Source: Leeuwenhoekiella aestuarii (GTDB lineage Bacteria > Bacteroidota > Bacteroidia > Flavobacteriales > Flavobacteriaceae). Taken from it: a DNA stretch of 64,000 nucleotides. The position numbers and the translations under genes are program-made. The DNA is taken from contig NZ_QOVJ01000003.1 of the NCBI RefSeq assembly GCF_004104055.1, positions 372,001 through 436,000 of the forward strand, read 5' to 3'. Shown one piece after another: positions 26,081 through 34,600 of the stretch. Below the pieces are notes generated by a model. The model searched no databases. It was not told the origin of the DNA and saw only the letters and a program-made list of their open reading frames with translations. Position 1 is the first letter of the stretch; every line of letters starts with the position of its first letter.

Positions 26081-26836
26081 TTAGATTTGACTTCTCAGTT
26101 TAGCAAATTCTTTTTCAAGCATAGACAGTTTATCTTCAATACCAGAACCAATAGAAGTTATACGTTTTTGAAATACAGAAGTTATTTTCCAGATCTCATT
26201 AATTTCAGAAAGCGGAAATCTCAATTCATCAATATTCTGATGTTCTGCTTTTAAAATTATTGCATCACTAAATATGTAAGCTTTGCGCAGTATAAGTTGG
26301 TCTTTTATAAGAGCCAGAACAATTGCGCCATCTTCAATATTCTTATAATTACCCTCTTTTACCAATGTCCCTAAAACTACATCTTTAGGAAAAAGCCCTT
26401 GATTTTGATTAGTCATTTCTAGATTAGTCACTACAAAACCACGCATAGCTTCAGAGTTATCTACAGGTAATATAACCTGAACCATATCTTGTACAAAACG
26501 TTGATTTTGATAATTACAGATATATTCTATAGAATTTTTTTCTGTTATGCATGGTATCTGTTTAAAAGTTTCTGGATGGGGTAATTCGTGTTGTTCAGAT
26601 AGAGAACTTTTAAATTTCAGTAATTCATTTACTGTAAGTTCTCGAGTTAGCAAATCATCTATAGCTATGCTAAAATAATTAGCAATTTTAATAATGGTTT
26701 CTATCTTAGGTTCGCTTCTACCTTCTTCATAAGCTCCTAAAGTCCCTCTTTTTAAGTCGAATAGCTCAGCAAATGCCTGTTGACTTAGCGTTTTTACACT
26801 TCGTATTTTTCGAATATTTTTACCAAAAAAAGACAT
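26081..26836 (-). CDS. XRE-type transcriptional regulator with degenerate S24/LexA-like C-terminal domain
   Basis: 251 aa. Residues ~5-62 are a helix-turn-helix (IRKIRSVKTLSQQAFAELFD, GTLGAYEEGRSEPKIETIIK). Residues ~120-225 follow the S24 layout: a substrate-site-like GFVVTNLEMTNQ..LFPKDVVLG, then EDGAIVLALIKDQLILRKAYI, where the Lys matches the general-base position. The serine normally found just before the 'M-x-P' motif is absent, so auto-cleavage is unlikely. The end (VFQKRITSIGSGIEDKLSMLEKEF) is a short coiled coil. It is divergent from the PspA-flotillin operon and likely controls it and itself; candidate operators lie at its start. Confidence 0.85.
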   Translation of the reverse strand: MSFFGKNIRKIRSVKTLSQQAFAELFDLKRGTLGAYEEGRSEPKIETIIKIANYFSIAIDDLLTRELTVNELLKFKSSLSEQHELPHPETFKQIPCITEKNSIEYICNYQNQRFVQDMVQVILPVDNSEAMRGFVVTNLEMTNQNQGLFPKDVVLGTLVKEGNYKNIEDGAIVLALIKDQLILRKAYIFSDAIILKAEHQNIDELRFPLSEINEIWKITSVFQKRITSIGSGIEDKLSMLEKEFAKLRSQI

Positions 26837-26902
26837 ATTTTGCTAATTTTATTTGCAATCTAAAAATATTTAATTATATTTACCTAACAATATTAGCAAA
26901 AA
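26837..26902. promoter_or_regulatory. Candidate operator: inverted repeat at the XRE regulator start
   Basis: ATTTTGCTAAT (26837-26847, touching the regulator's start codon) and ATTAGCAAAAA (26892-26902) are inverted copies matching at 10 of 11 positions, 44 bases apart. The octamer acaatatt occurs at 26887 and again in the perfect palindrome acaatattgt at 26944-26953. Spacing and position suit an autoregulated XRE repressor. This is inference from the pattern only. Confidence 0.4.
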
Positions 26903-26985
26903 CTATTTTGTCTAGCTAATTTTTTTAGTAGCTATTCTATTTGACAATATTGTAAAAAACATTCATCAATCAAAAATCAAACGGT

Positions 26986-27036
26986 ATGACAGCATTAATC
27001 CACGCATTGTTTACAATAATAATTAGCGTAATCTGA
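26986..27036 (+). CDS. Possible 16-residue hydrophobic leader peptide
   Basis: ATG 26986 to TGA 27034-27036 encodes MTALIHALFTIIISVI, almost wholly hydrophobic. It lies in the 267-bp gap between the XRE regulator and the YbjN-like gene and is preceded by the same kind of A-rich leader (tcaatcaaaaatcaaa) that precedes the flotillin start. It could be a small membrane peptide or a leader ORF. It may equally be chance: sixteen codons is too short to judge by sequence alone. The remaining gap (27037-27103) is AT-rich with nothing recognised. Confidence 0.25.
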   Translation: MTALIHALFTIIISVI

Positions 27037-27103
27037 ACAATTAAAAACTAGTTTTCGTATTATTAACTTTTAGAAATCCTTAACAACCTGTAACCAAAAG
27101 TCG

Positions 27104-27499
27104 ATGAAAGATCATTTCTTTATAACCAAAAATTATTTACTTGAACTTGATTTTAATGTCACCTTTCAGAACCCTGAAGATGGTATACTGGTCGTTCAAA
27201 AAGAAAATTCAGGGATTAAAAATCTGATTTTGGGGGTTGCACCACCCATTCTCATTTTGGAACAATTTATTTTTAAAATAAACAACCAGTCAGAGAAGAT
27301 TTTTAAAGGTCTTTTGCAAAAAAACCGGGATATCATTCACGGCGCTTTTGTACTCAATGAGACCGGTGAAAAAGTAATTTTTAGAGATACTCTTCAAATA
27401 GAGAATATGGATCTCAATGAGCTGGAAGGCTCTCTAAACTCACTCAGCCTTTTGATGAGTGAATATTCAGATAAAATAATAGAATTTTCAAAATATTAA
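27104..27499 (+). CDS. YbjN/type III secretion chaperone-like small protein
   Basis: 131 aa, soluble, acidic. The alternation of a helical start, paired strands (FNVTFQNPEDGILVVQKE; FIFKINNQSEKIFKGLLQKN), the FVLNETGEKVIFRDTLQIEN strand pair and a long C-terminal helix (LNELEGSLNSLSLLMSEYSDK) is that of the YbjN / Tir-chaperone fold. Similar small proteins stand in front of pspA genes in other bacteria (YjfI-like position). It begins the operon and lies 12 bp ahead of pspA. Proposed role: partner or chaperone for PspA, which is inference from context. Confidence 0.7.
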   Translation: MKDHFFITKNYLLELDFNVTFQNPEDGILVVQKENSGIKNLILGVAPPILILEQFIFKINNQSEKIFKGLLQKNRDIIHGAFVLNETGEKVIFRDTLQIENMDLNELEGSLNSLSLLMSEYSDKIIEFSKY

Positions 27500-27511
27500 A
27501 ACCTAGAACCC

Positions 27512-28231
27512 ATGAACATTTTTAGACGCTTATTTAAAATAGGAGAGGCAGAAGCAAATTCTGCAATTGATAATATGGAAGATCCCATCAAATTAACCGA
27601 GCAGGGCATCCGGGATATGAAACAAGACCTGGATAAAAGCTTAGAAGCTTTGGCTCAGGTTAAAGCTTTAGCAATACGGGCAAAAAACGATCAGGAAGAA
27701 TTTCAGGATAAAGCCGAAGAATACCAGAGCAAAGCGATTGTCATTCTTAAAAAAGCACACGCCAAGCAAATGGATGCTGCTGAGGCAGATCGTCTGGCTA
27801 AAGAAGCTTTACTTAAGAAAGAAGAGTCTGAAAAGCAGGTTGCTCAGGCAAAAACCGAATCGGAAAAGTTTGACAACAACGTGGCTCAATTGCAAAAGAA
27901 TATTCAAAATATTAAAGCGAATATCAGCAAATGGGAGAACGAACTTAAAACGCTTAAAGCACGGGTAAAGGTTAGCAATGCCACAAAAAATCTCAATAAA
28001 CAAATGGCAGAGTTGGATAGTACCGGTACCGTTTCTATGCTGGAGCGTATGAAAGAAAAAGTAGCACAGGAGGAAGCGCTTGCAGAAGCCTACGGCGATA
28101 TCGCCAATGCATCAAAGTCTATTGACGATGAGCTGGACAAAGCAGCCGACACCTCCGGTGCAAAGGCCGAAGACGAACTCGAAAAATTAAAAGCACAACT
28201 GGGTCTTGACGACTCTAAAAACCAGGGATAA
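27512..28231 (+). CDS. pspA: PspA/IM30 family membrane-remodelling protein
   Basis: 239 aa, almost entirely alpha-helical with extended coiled coil. The N-terminus (MNIFRRLFKIGEAEANSAID) is the amphipathic helix that binds stressed membrane; the next part, MEDPIKLTEQGIRDMKQDLDKSLEALAQVKALA, matches the PspA/IM30/Vipp1 family, relatives of ESCRT-III. The centre is a long helical hairpin rich in Lys/Glu/Gln. Members coat the cytoplasmic face of the inner membrane and limit proton leak. It lies between the YbjN-like gene (12 bp) and the YqiJ-like gene (2 bp). Codon use is richer in G+C than in the housekeeping genes around. Confidence 0.93.
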   Translation: MNIFRRLFKIGEAEANSAIDNMEDPIKLTEQGIRDMKQDLDKSLEALAQVKALAIRAKNDQEEFQDKAEEYQSKAIVILKKAHAKQMDAAEADRLAKEALLKKEESEKQVAQAKTESEKFDNNVAQLQKNIQNIKANISKWENELKTLKARVKVSNATKNLNKQMAELDSTGTVSMLERMKEKVAQEEALAEAYGDIANASKSIDDELDKAADTSGAKAEDELEKLKAQLGLDDSKNQG

Positions 28232-28233
28232 TA

Positions 28234-28953
28234 GTGAACGCAACATTAACAGAAGTACTTTTTTCACAAGTCAATATAGTGCTGTCTATATTATTGATCA
28301 TACTAATCTTGTATTGGATTGTTACGATGATAGGCGGTATTGACTTCGATCTGGATATTGACGTGGATGTCGATATAGATGTTGACGCAGATGTTGATCT
28401 CGACATAGGTCTCGAAGGCGGTAATATGGACTTTGAAGACGTGTCTAATGTTGAGGTGACCAAGGAAAATGTAGTAGGAAAAAGACGCAAGCCGTTGAAA
28501 GGCTGGCAAATATTTCTCATCTACTTCAACTTTGTTGGGCTTCCGTTTATGTTCACCTTTACCTGTTGGGTTTTTATCTGGTGGTTGATGACGACTTTGA
28601 CTACTGCCTTAACCTTTACCTATGATAATGTTTTTGGCTTTGCAGTTATGCTATTGGCGTTATTTCCGGCATTAATCGTGAATAAATTATTTACCACACC
28701 CTTTAAAGGTTTCTTCAGACATTTAAATAAAGATGGCGATGTAGCTGTTGATTTTCTGGGAAGAAAAGCGACCTTGCTTTCTTCCATTTCCGGAGAAAAA
28801 ATGGGAAATGCCGAAGTGCTCGCAGACGGCAATGCCATGTCAGTTTATGTGAAATCGCTTACCGGCGAAGCGCTGACGTATGGCAGTACCGTACTAATCA
28901 TCAAACAATCTGCAGATCAAAATTATTACCTCGTAGAAAATTATAACGACTAA
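28234..28953 (+). CDS. YqiJ-like (OB-fold, NfeD-related) membrane protein with an aspartate ladder
   Basis: 239 aa from GTG 28234, 2 bp after pspA. Segments: TM1 ~14-34; a stretch at 36-58 where every second residue is Asp (37, 39, 41 ... 57, eleven in all) alternating with Ile/Val/Leu/Phe/Ala; an acidic linker to ~75; TM2/TM3 at ~93-122 and ~128-150; and a C-terminal beta-rich OB-fold domain (170-230: VAVDFLGRKATLLSSIS, GTVLIIK-like GSTVLIIK). Such OB-fold/NfeD-type proteins are partnered with flotillins, here encoded immediately downstream. The ladder is unusual; an extended acidic strand or Ca2+-binding element is possible. Confidence 0.82.
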   Translation: MNATLTEVLFSQVNIVLSILLIILILYWIVTMIGGIDFDLDIDVDVDIDVDADVDLDIGLEGGNMDFEDVSNVEVTKENVVGKRRKPLKGWQIFLIYFNFVGLPFMFTFTCWVFIWWLMTTLTTALTFTYDNVFGFAVMLLALFPALIVNKLFTTPFKGFFRHLNKDGDVAVDFLGRKATLLSSISGEKMGNAEVLADGNAMSVYVKSLTGEALTYGSTVLIIKQSADQNYYLVENYND

Positions 28954-28968
28954 ATAAATCAATCAAAA

Positions 28969-31035
28969 ATGAATCAAGTTTTACCAATTATTGGAATTGG
29001 ATTGGGAGTTCTTTTGTTCCTAATCATCGTTTATTTCGCGATCATCGCGATGTTTTACAAAAAAGTGCATCAGGGTCAGGCACTTATACGTACCGGTTTT
29101 GGGGGTACTAAAGTGGCAACAGATAAAGGGCTTTATGTAGTGCCGGTTTTCCACAGAGTGGAAATTATGGATGTTTCAGTTAAGAAAATCCAGATTGAAC
29201 GCCTGGGTGTAGAAGGTCTTATTTGTAAAGACAATATGCGCGCCGACATTAAAGTGGCATTTTTCGTTAGGGTGAACAATGACATTACTTATATCAAGAA
29301 AGTGGCGCAAACTATTGGTGTCGCTCGCGCATCGCGTATTGAAACCCTTGAAGACCTTTTTGAAGCTAAATTTTCTGAAGCTCTAAAAACAGTAGGAAAA
29401 AAGTTTCAGTTTATTGAATTGTATGAAGCACGTCGGGAGTTTCGGGACGAAATTGTAGACATCATTGGTACAGATCTCAATGGATATACCTTAGAGGATT
29501 GTGCTATTGACTTTCTGGAGCAAACTCCGGTTACGCATCTAAAGCCAGACAATATTCTGGATGCGGAAGGTATCAAGAAAATTACTGAATTAACCGCGGT
29601 TCAAAATGTGAAGGCTAACCTGATCAAGCGGGATGAAGAGAAAACCATTCGCAAGCAGGATGTGGAGGCGCGTGAAGCAATTCTGGAATTAGACAAGCAA
29701 TTGGCTGAAAAAGAAGAGCAGCAAAAGCGCGAGATCGCCAACATCAAAGCGCGTGAAGAGGCTGAAACGATGAAGGTAGCAGAAGAAGAGCGCTTAAAAT
29801 CGGAGACAGCACGTATCGCGACGCAGGAGAAAGTAAAAGTTGCCGAAGAAAATATGGAGCGCCAGATTATCGTGGCCGCTAAAAACAAGCAACGTACCGA
29901 TGCGGTTGAGACCGAACGTGTTGAAAAAGACCGTTTACTGGAAGCTACCGAGAGAGAGCGTGTGGTAACTCTGGCTCAGATTGAGAAAGAAAAAGTAGTA
30001 GAAGTAGAGAAGAAGAATATTCAGGATGTGATTCGCGATCGGGTGATGCTGGAGAAAGGAGTGGTTGAAGAACAGGAGAATATGAAAGATATTCAGGCCT
30101 TTAAAACTGCAGACCGGGATAAGCAGGTAAAAATCACTATTGCCGAGGCGAACGCTCAGGAAGATTTGATCAAAACCATCAAGGCTGCAGAAGCGCAAAA
30201 AGAAGCAGCTAAGCAAAAAGCAGAAGAGATCAATATCGAAGCGCTTGCTCATAAAGAAGCTTCAGAAAAAGAAGCGCAGGCTCGAAAGATTTTAGCCGAA
30301 GCACAAGCCAAAGAAGAAGCGACTGTAGGTATGTCTGAAGCTCAGGTAATGCACGCAAAAGCTGATGCTAATGAGCGTCAGGGTATTGTAGAAGCCTCAA
30401 TCATTGAGAAGAAAATGAAAGCCGAAGCTGCCGGTATGGAAGCAAAAGCCGAAGCTAAACGTAAAGACGGTATGGCTGAAGCCGATGTGATCAAAGGCAA
30501 AGCGCTGGCAGATGCAGCTGGTATTGAAGAGAAAGCTAATGCAATGAAGAAGCTTGACGGTGTAGGTAAAGAACACGAGGAGTTCAAACTTCGTCTGGAT
30601 AAAGAATTGCAAGTGGATCTGGCGCATATCAATATTCAGAAAGATATTGCTGACGCTCAGGCACAGGTGATAGGAGACGCGTTAAAAGCGGCGAAGATTG
30701 ATATTGTAGGTGGCGAGACTATGTTCTTTGATCAAATTATTGGTCAGATTACTAAGGCTAAAGGTTATGACCGTCTGGTTGAGAACAGTACCAATATTCA
30801 GGATGTAAAAAATGCAATCTTAGGAAGCGACGATGTCAAAGGAAATTTGCTTGAAAAAGTAAAGGAATTTGCAGATAAGTACGGCGTTTCTTCAGAAGAC
30901 ATTAAAAACCTGACAATTGCAAACCTGTTGATGCATCTTAAAGACCAATCGCATGACAGCGAAGAACAGACGTTGTTCAGTAACCTATTCAACCTGGCTA
31001 AAGGTTTAGGTATCGACAGCAAGAAGCTGAAGTAG
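28969..31035 (+). CDS. Flotillin family (SPFH/band 7) protein
   Basis: 688 aa. One N-terminal membrane segment (~5-27), an SPFH/band-7 domain (~30-210) beginning FYKKVHQGQALIRTGFGGTK, then a very long coiled coil (~215-560) of Glu/Ala/Lys-rich heptads, typical of flotillins (YqiK/FloT), and a globular C-terminal ~110 residues. It scaffolds membrane microdomains with its OB-fold partner. Longer than E. coli YqiK (~550 aa) because of the coiled coil and C-terminal domain. Its last codons run straight into an interspersed repeat: the TAG stop (31033-31035) is part of the 28-bp repeat, so the original C-terminus may have been altered. Confidence 0.93.
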   Translation: MNQVLPIIGIGLGVLLFLIIVYFAIIAMFYKKVHQGQALIRTGFGGTKVATDKGLYVVPVFHRVEIMDVSVKKIQIERLGVEGLICKDNMRADIKVAFFVRVNNDITYIKKVAQTIGVARASRIETLEDLFEAKFSEALKTVGKKFQFIELYEARREFRDEIVDIIGTDLNGYTLEDCAIDFLEQTPVTHLKPDNILDAEGIKKITELTAVQNVKANLIKRDEEKTIRKQDVEAREAILELDKQLAEKEEQQKREIANIKAREEAETMKVAEEERLKSETARIATQEKVKVAEENMERQIIVAAKNKQRTDAVETERVEKDRLLEATERERVVTLAQIEKEKVVEVEKKNIQDVIRDRVMLEKGVVEEQENMKDIQAFKTADRDKQVKITIAEANAQEDLIKTIKAAEAQKEAAKQKAEEINIEALAHKEASEKEAQARKILAEAQAKEEATVGMSEAQVMHAKADANERQGIVEASIIEKKMKAEAAGMEAKAEAKRKDGMAEADVIKGKALADAAGIEEKANAMKKLDGVGKEHEEFKLRLDKELQVDLAHINIQKDIADAQAQVIGDALKAAKIDIVGGETMFFDQIIGQITKAKGYDRLVENSTNIQDVKNAILGSDDVKGNLLEKVKEFADKYGVSSEDIKNLTIANLLMHLKDQSHDSEEQTLFSNLFNLAKGLGIDSKKLK

Positions 31036-31058
31036 CACTTCGACAGGCTCAGTGTGAC
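31031..31058 (+). repeat. 28-bp direct repeat, left copy
   Basis: Identical at every base to 31520-31547. The core is cttcgacaggctcagtgtga. The first bases supply the flotillin stop codon. A relaxed inverted copy follows at 31065-31085, so this part can fold into a hairpin. Confidence 0.9.
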
Positions 31059-31059
31059 T

Positions 31060-31162
31060 CAAAAGTCAATCTGAACTTGTCGAATGTCAGTCTGTCCCGA
31101 AGCTTCAGGAGTGGAAGACTCAAAAAGTATTTTTTAACTGTCAGTCTGAGCTTGTCGAAGAC
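31060..31162. repeat. Degenerate palindromic intergenic repeat units, left cluster
   Basis: Related units: 31065-31085 (inverted, with cttgtcgaa core), 31086-31119 (gtcagtctg ... ggaagac), and 31140-31162 (gtcagtctgagcttgtcgaa plus gac). They share 'cagtctgagcttgtcgaagac' style cores in alternating orientation, a REP-like family that I know as common between genes in Bacteroidota genomes. Confidence 0.75.
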
Positions 31163-31184
31163 CTATGCAACCAATAAACATTCA

Positions 31185-31490
31185 ATGAAAAACTATTTCG
31201 TTTACATACTAAAGTGCAACGATAATAGCTTTTATACAGGAGTAACGAATAATCTGGAACAACGCATTGATCAGCACAATTCAGGAGTAAAAAGAGATTC
31301 TTATACATTTAAACGTAGACCTGTCGAATTAGTTTGGAGTTAAAGCTTTAATCAGGCAGATCAAGCAATTTTGTGGGAGAAAAAGATTAAAGGTTGGAGT
31401 AGAAGAAAGAAAATAGCTCTTATTGAAGGTAATTGGGATGATTTGATTTTGTTTTCGAAAAATTACACGCAGTTTGGTAATAAAATTTAA
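31185..31490 (+). pseudogene. GIY-YIG nuclease (UPF0213-like), interrupted by one nonsense codon
   Basis: ATG 31185 opens MKNYFVYILKCNDNSFYTGV, with the paired Tyr motifs of GIY-YIG nucleases, then NLEQRIDQHNSG and RRPVELVWS. Codon 53 is TAA (31341-31343). The same frame then continues for 48 more sense codons in perfect family register (FNQADQAILWEKKIKGWSRR ... LIEGNWDDL) to TAA at 31488-31490. An intact gene would give 101 residues, the usual length; the lost residue is typically Glu, so GAA to TAA is the simplest change. The catalytic Arg and the Glu/Asn-type metal site fall on both sides of the stop, so the 52-residue product should be inactive. It sits within palindromic repeats, between flotillin and ATPase genes. 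Confidence 0.9.
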
Positions 31491-31519
31491 AAATCAGCTT
31501 AGAGTTTTGGTCTACAGTT

Positions 31520-31547
31520 AGTAGCACTTCGACAGGCTCAGTGTGAC
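31520..31547 (+). repeat. 28-bp direct repeat, right copy
   Basis: Exact copy of 31031-31058, 489 bases downstream; the two copies bracket the GIY-YIG unit. Confidence 0.9.
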
Positions 31548-31557
31548 AAAGGTATTT

Positions 31558-31638
31558 TAGTTTGAGCTTGTTGAAGACTCAGGAAGCAGAATTCGTTTGA
31601 GTCTCAGTCTGCCCCTAAACATCGGGGGTCGAAGACCA
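31558..31638. repeat. Degenerate palindromic intergenic repeat units, right cluster
   Basis: Units at 31560-31578 (agcttgttgaagac core, inverted relative to 31520-31547) and 31601-31636 (cagtctgcccctaaac ... gtcgaagac). The latter pairs in layout with 31086-31119. The last ~40 bases before the ATG at 31681 are AT-rich leader. Confidence 0.7.
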
Positions 31639-31680
31639 AGTACATCAAATATTACAATTGCCTAAAAATTAAATTTAAAA

Positions 31681-34600
31681 ATGACTGAAACGTCAACACC
31701 TATAAACAACCCCGAAGAAAAACCTGCTGGCGAAACGCTAGATGGCGGAACCTACGCGATCATTCGCGGGCGTTTACAAAAGCAAAAGCAGGAGCTTCAG
31801 GATAAACTGGCAAAACTCAATGAGTCCCGAAAAACGGTTTTTGGTTCGTTAGAAACCAAACTCATTGCAAACGACCGTATCAATACAGAGAACAACTGTA
31901 TTGCGCGGGATATCGTTTCGCTGGGAGATACCTGTATTTTTGGTTATAATGTGCATTTTGGCCTCCGTACTGAAATCAAACTTTCAGATGTGTTCAGTAT
32001 GTATCGCTTTACTGAAAATCGATTTGAGCCCATTTCGCTGGATTTATTGGAAGATGATACTTTCAAAACTGATTTTTCCAACCTTTACAAATACTACCGC
32101 AATACCATTTTTTCGCGCTTTGCGATCATAGGTAATTATTTGCATATGGTTTTTCAGCTGAGCGAAAGTGTGACTGATATCAAGACATTTAAGTGGCTCA
32201 TTAAAGAGAATAAGCTGGAATATGTAGACAATCGCAGTGATCACGAGTACCGTTTTCCCCCACAGCACGAGTTTAAATGGCAGCCGGTTACCCGCGATAT
32301 GCATCGCTATGGGGTGCACTCGCACGTGTCGATTTTAGATCGGGTTTTTGTAGAGACGATAGGCGGTGATCTTACCATTAAAATAGAGGACAATACTGAA
32401 GACGGTAAGGGCATTTTGTCTGAGCCTGTAGAGCAGTATGATCAAACACTTGATGACGGGCAGTACCGCTTTGCAGATTTAGGAAACTTAATCGCGCTGG
32501 AAATAAAGCCTTTTCAGGAAGATGCACGGTATTTTGTATACAATCACAAGATCAGACAGGTACATAAAATTCAAAGTGTAGGGGTTGCTGCTGTACTGCT
32601 GCCAGATGACCAGGGCATTATTTTCCCCAATGGATACTACCTCCAAACCGGGGAATATAAAATCTTTGATGACGGCATTTTCGAATTAAAATTTCAGCAA
32701 AAGATCGTTTCGCCTAATGGGGAAGATTTTATGTATGTGTTTTACGAGCCCGGAAAAGGGGTTTATAAACTGATGTCGTATAACATCATCAGTCAGGAGA
32801 TTAAAACCCCGATAGTTTGTAGTGGTTTTACGCTGCTTGAAAATGGCGAACTTTGCTATTTCACGGCAGAAGACAACCAGACCAAACACCACGTAGTGCA
32901 GATCTGGCAAACGCCGTTCCTCAAGGGTGATTATATGCCCTCACAGCATACCGATTCACTTCTCTACAAAATAGGGAACAAGGATATTGTCAAAGCGATG
33001 GCAGAGTCTCAGGCGCTGATTACGTTGCTTAACAAAGAGGATAACTATGACGGACTCTACGCAGATGTTGCCAAGGCCTCAAAAGATATTCAGGATGCTT
33101 ATTATTGGTTGAATGAAGAAGATACGCAGCGCTTAGATCTTCCGCTACGCGAAATCAATAAAGCAGCAAATGCTGCGATAGATGAGTTTGAAAAAGTAAC
33201 CGAACTCCGCCGCAATGCCGCCCGGCAAACCAAAGAATTACAAAAGGAAGCCGAAGCCATTTTTGCTAAGATCAAAAGTTCGTCTTTTAAAACCATTAAT
33301 GATTTTGTGGCGCTCTTGACCCAGCTGCGTATGTTGCGTGGTAAAGTCATAAGTCTGCGCGATGTACGTTACGTAGACCTTGATTTTCTAAATACGCTGG
33401 AAACTGAAATTGGCGAGCAAACGCAAAAGATTTCCCGCAGATGTGTTCAGTTTTTACTGGACGACAAAGCCCTGCAGCCTTACCACGATCAGGTGGCTGA
33501 AAAAAACAAAAAACTAGATTCGGTTAAAAAGGTCATCGAGGCCAAGCAGCTGGAAGAAGAGGTCAATCAGATCGCCGCAGATCTGGAATTGTTGATTGAT
33601 ATTGTTACCAATCTTGAGATAGAAGATACCGCTCACGCGACTCAGATCGTTGATGCAATTTCGCTGATTTTTGCAACGATTAATCAGCTAAAAGCGGCGC
33701 TTAAAAATAAAAAGAAAGCGCTGGGAAGTGCAGAAGCCCAGGCCGATTTTACTGCACAACTTAAGTTGATAGATCAAAGTATCATCAATTATATTGATAT
33801 CGCTTCTACGCCGCAAAAGTGTGATGAGTTTCAGAATAAAATATCCATTCAACTTGAGGAGCTTGAAGGCAAGTTTGCAGATTTTGAAGAGTTTATCACT
33901 GTAATTCTGGAGAAACGGGAAGAAGTTTATGCAGCTTTTGAAGCCCGAAAAAATTCACTGGTAGAGAAGCGAAATAAAAAAGCGCTGGCTTTGCAAAACG
34001 CATCTGAGCGTATTTTAAAAGGCGTTTCAAAACGCGCTCAAAGTCTGGGATCTGCCGATGAGATCAATGGCTATTTTGCTTCAGATTTAATGATTAATAA
34101 GTTGCGAGATATCATCGTGCAGCTTAATGAACTCGAAGATAGTGGTAAGGCCGAAGAACTGGAAACCGCGCTTAAGGTCGCACGGGAAGATGCTTTGCGA
34201 AAGCTTAAAGACAAGCTGGACCTCTATGAAGATGGTGAAAATGTGATCCGTTTAGGCAAGCATAAGTTTGGTGTAAACCGCCAACCTTTAGATTTAACGA
34301 TCGTTTTAAAAGATGGCGAATTGGCCTATCACCTTACCGGAACCGATTTTTACCAAACGCTTAATCATCCTGTATTGCTCAATTCACGCCAAATCTGGGA
34401 TCAGGAATTCGTTTCAGAAAACGATCAGGTGTACCGGTCAGCGTATTTAGCATACCGCATTTTTAACGCATCAGATAAAAATGCCTTGCATCAGGCTTCA
34501 GAAGAAGAATTGCTTGCGAAGGTGCAGGAATTTAGCAGTTCAAACTACAGTGAAGGCTACGTAAAAGGAGTTCACGACCAGGATGCAGTTCAGATTTTAA

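Noticed and set aside
28300-28420. DNA-level tandem repeat underlying the aspartate ladder
   Set aside because: Codons for the same residue vary along the stretch, so the regularity is in the protein and not in a simple DNA repeat.
31077-31184. Longer GIY-YIG reading starting 36 codons earlier
   Set aside because: Those codons are made of the intergenic palindromic repeats, and the family starts at the MKNYFVYIL sequence.
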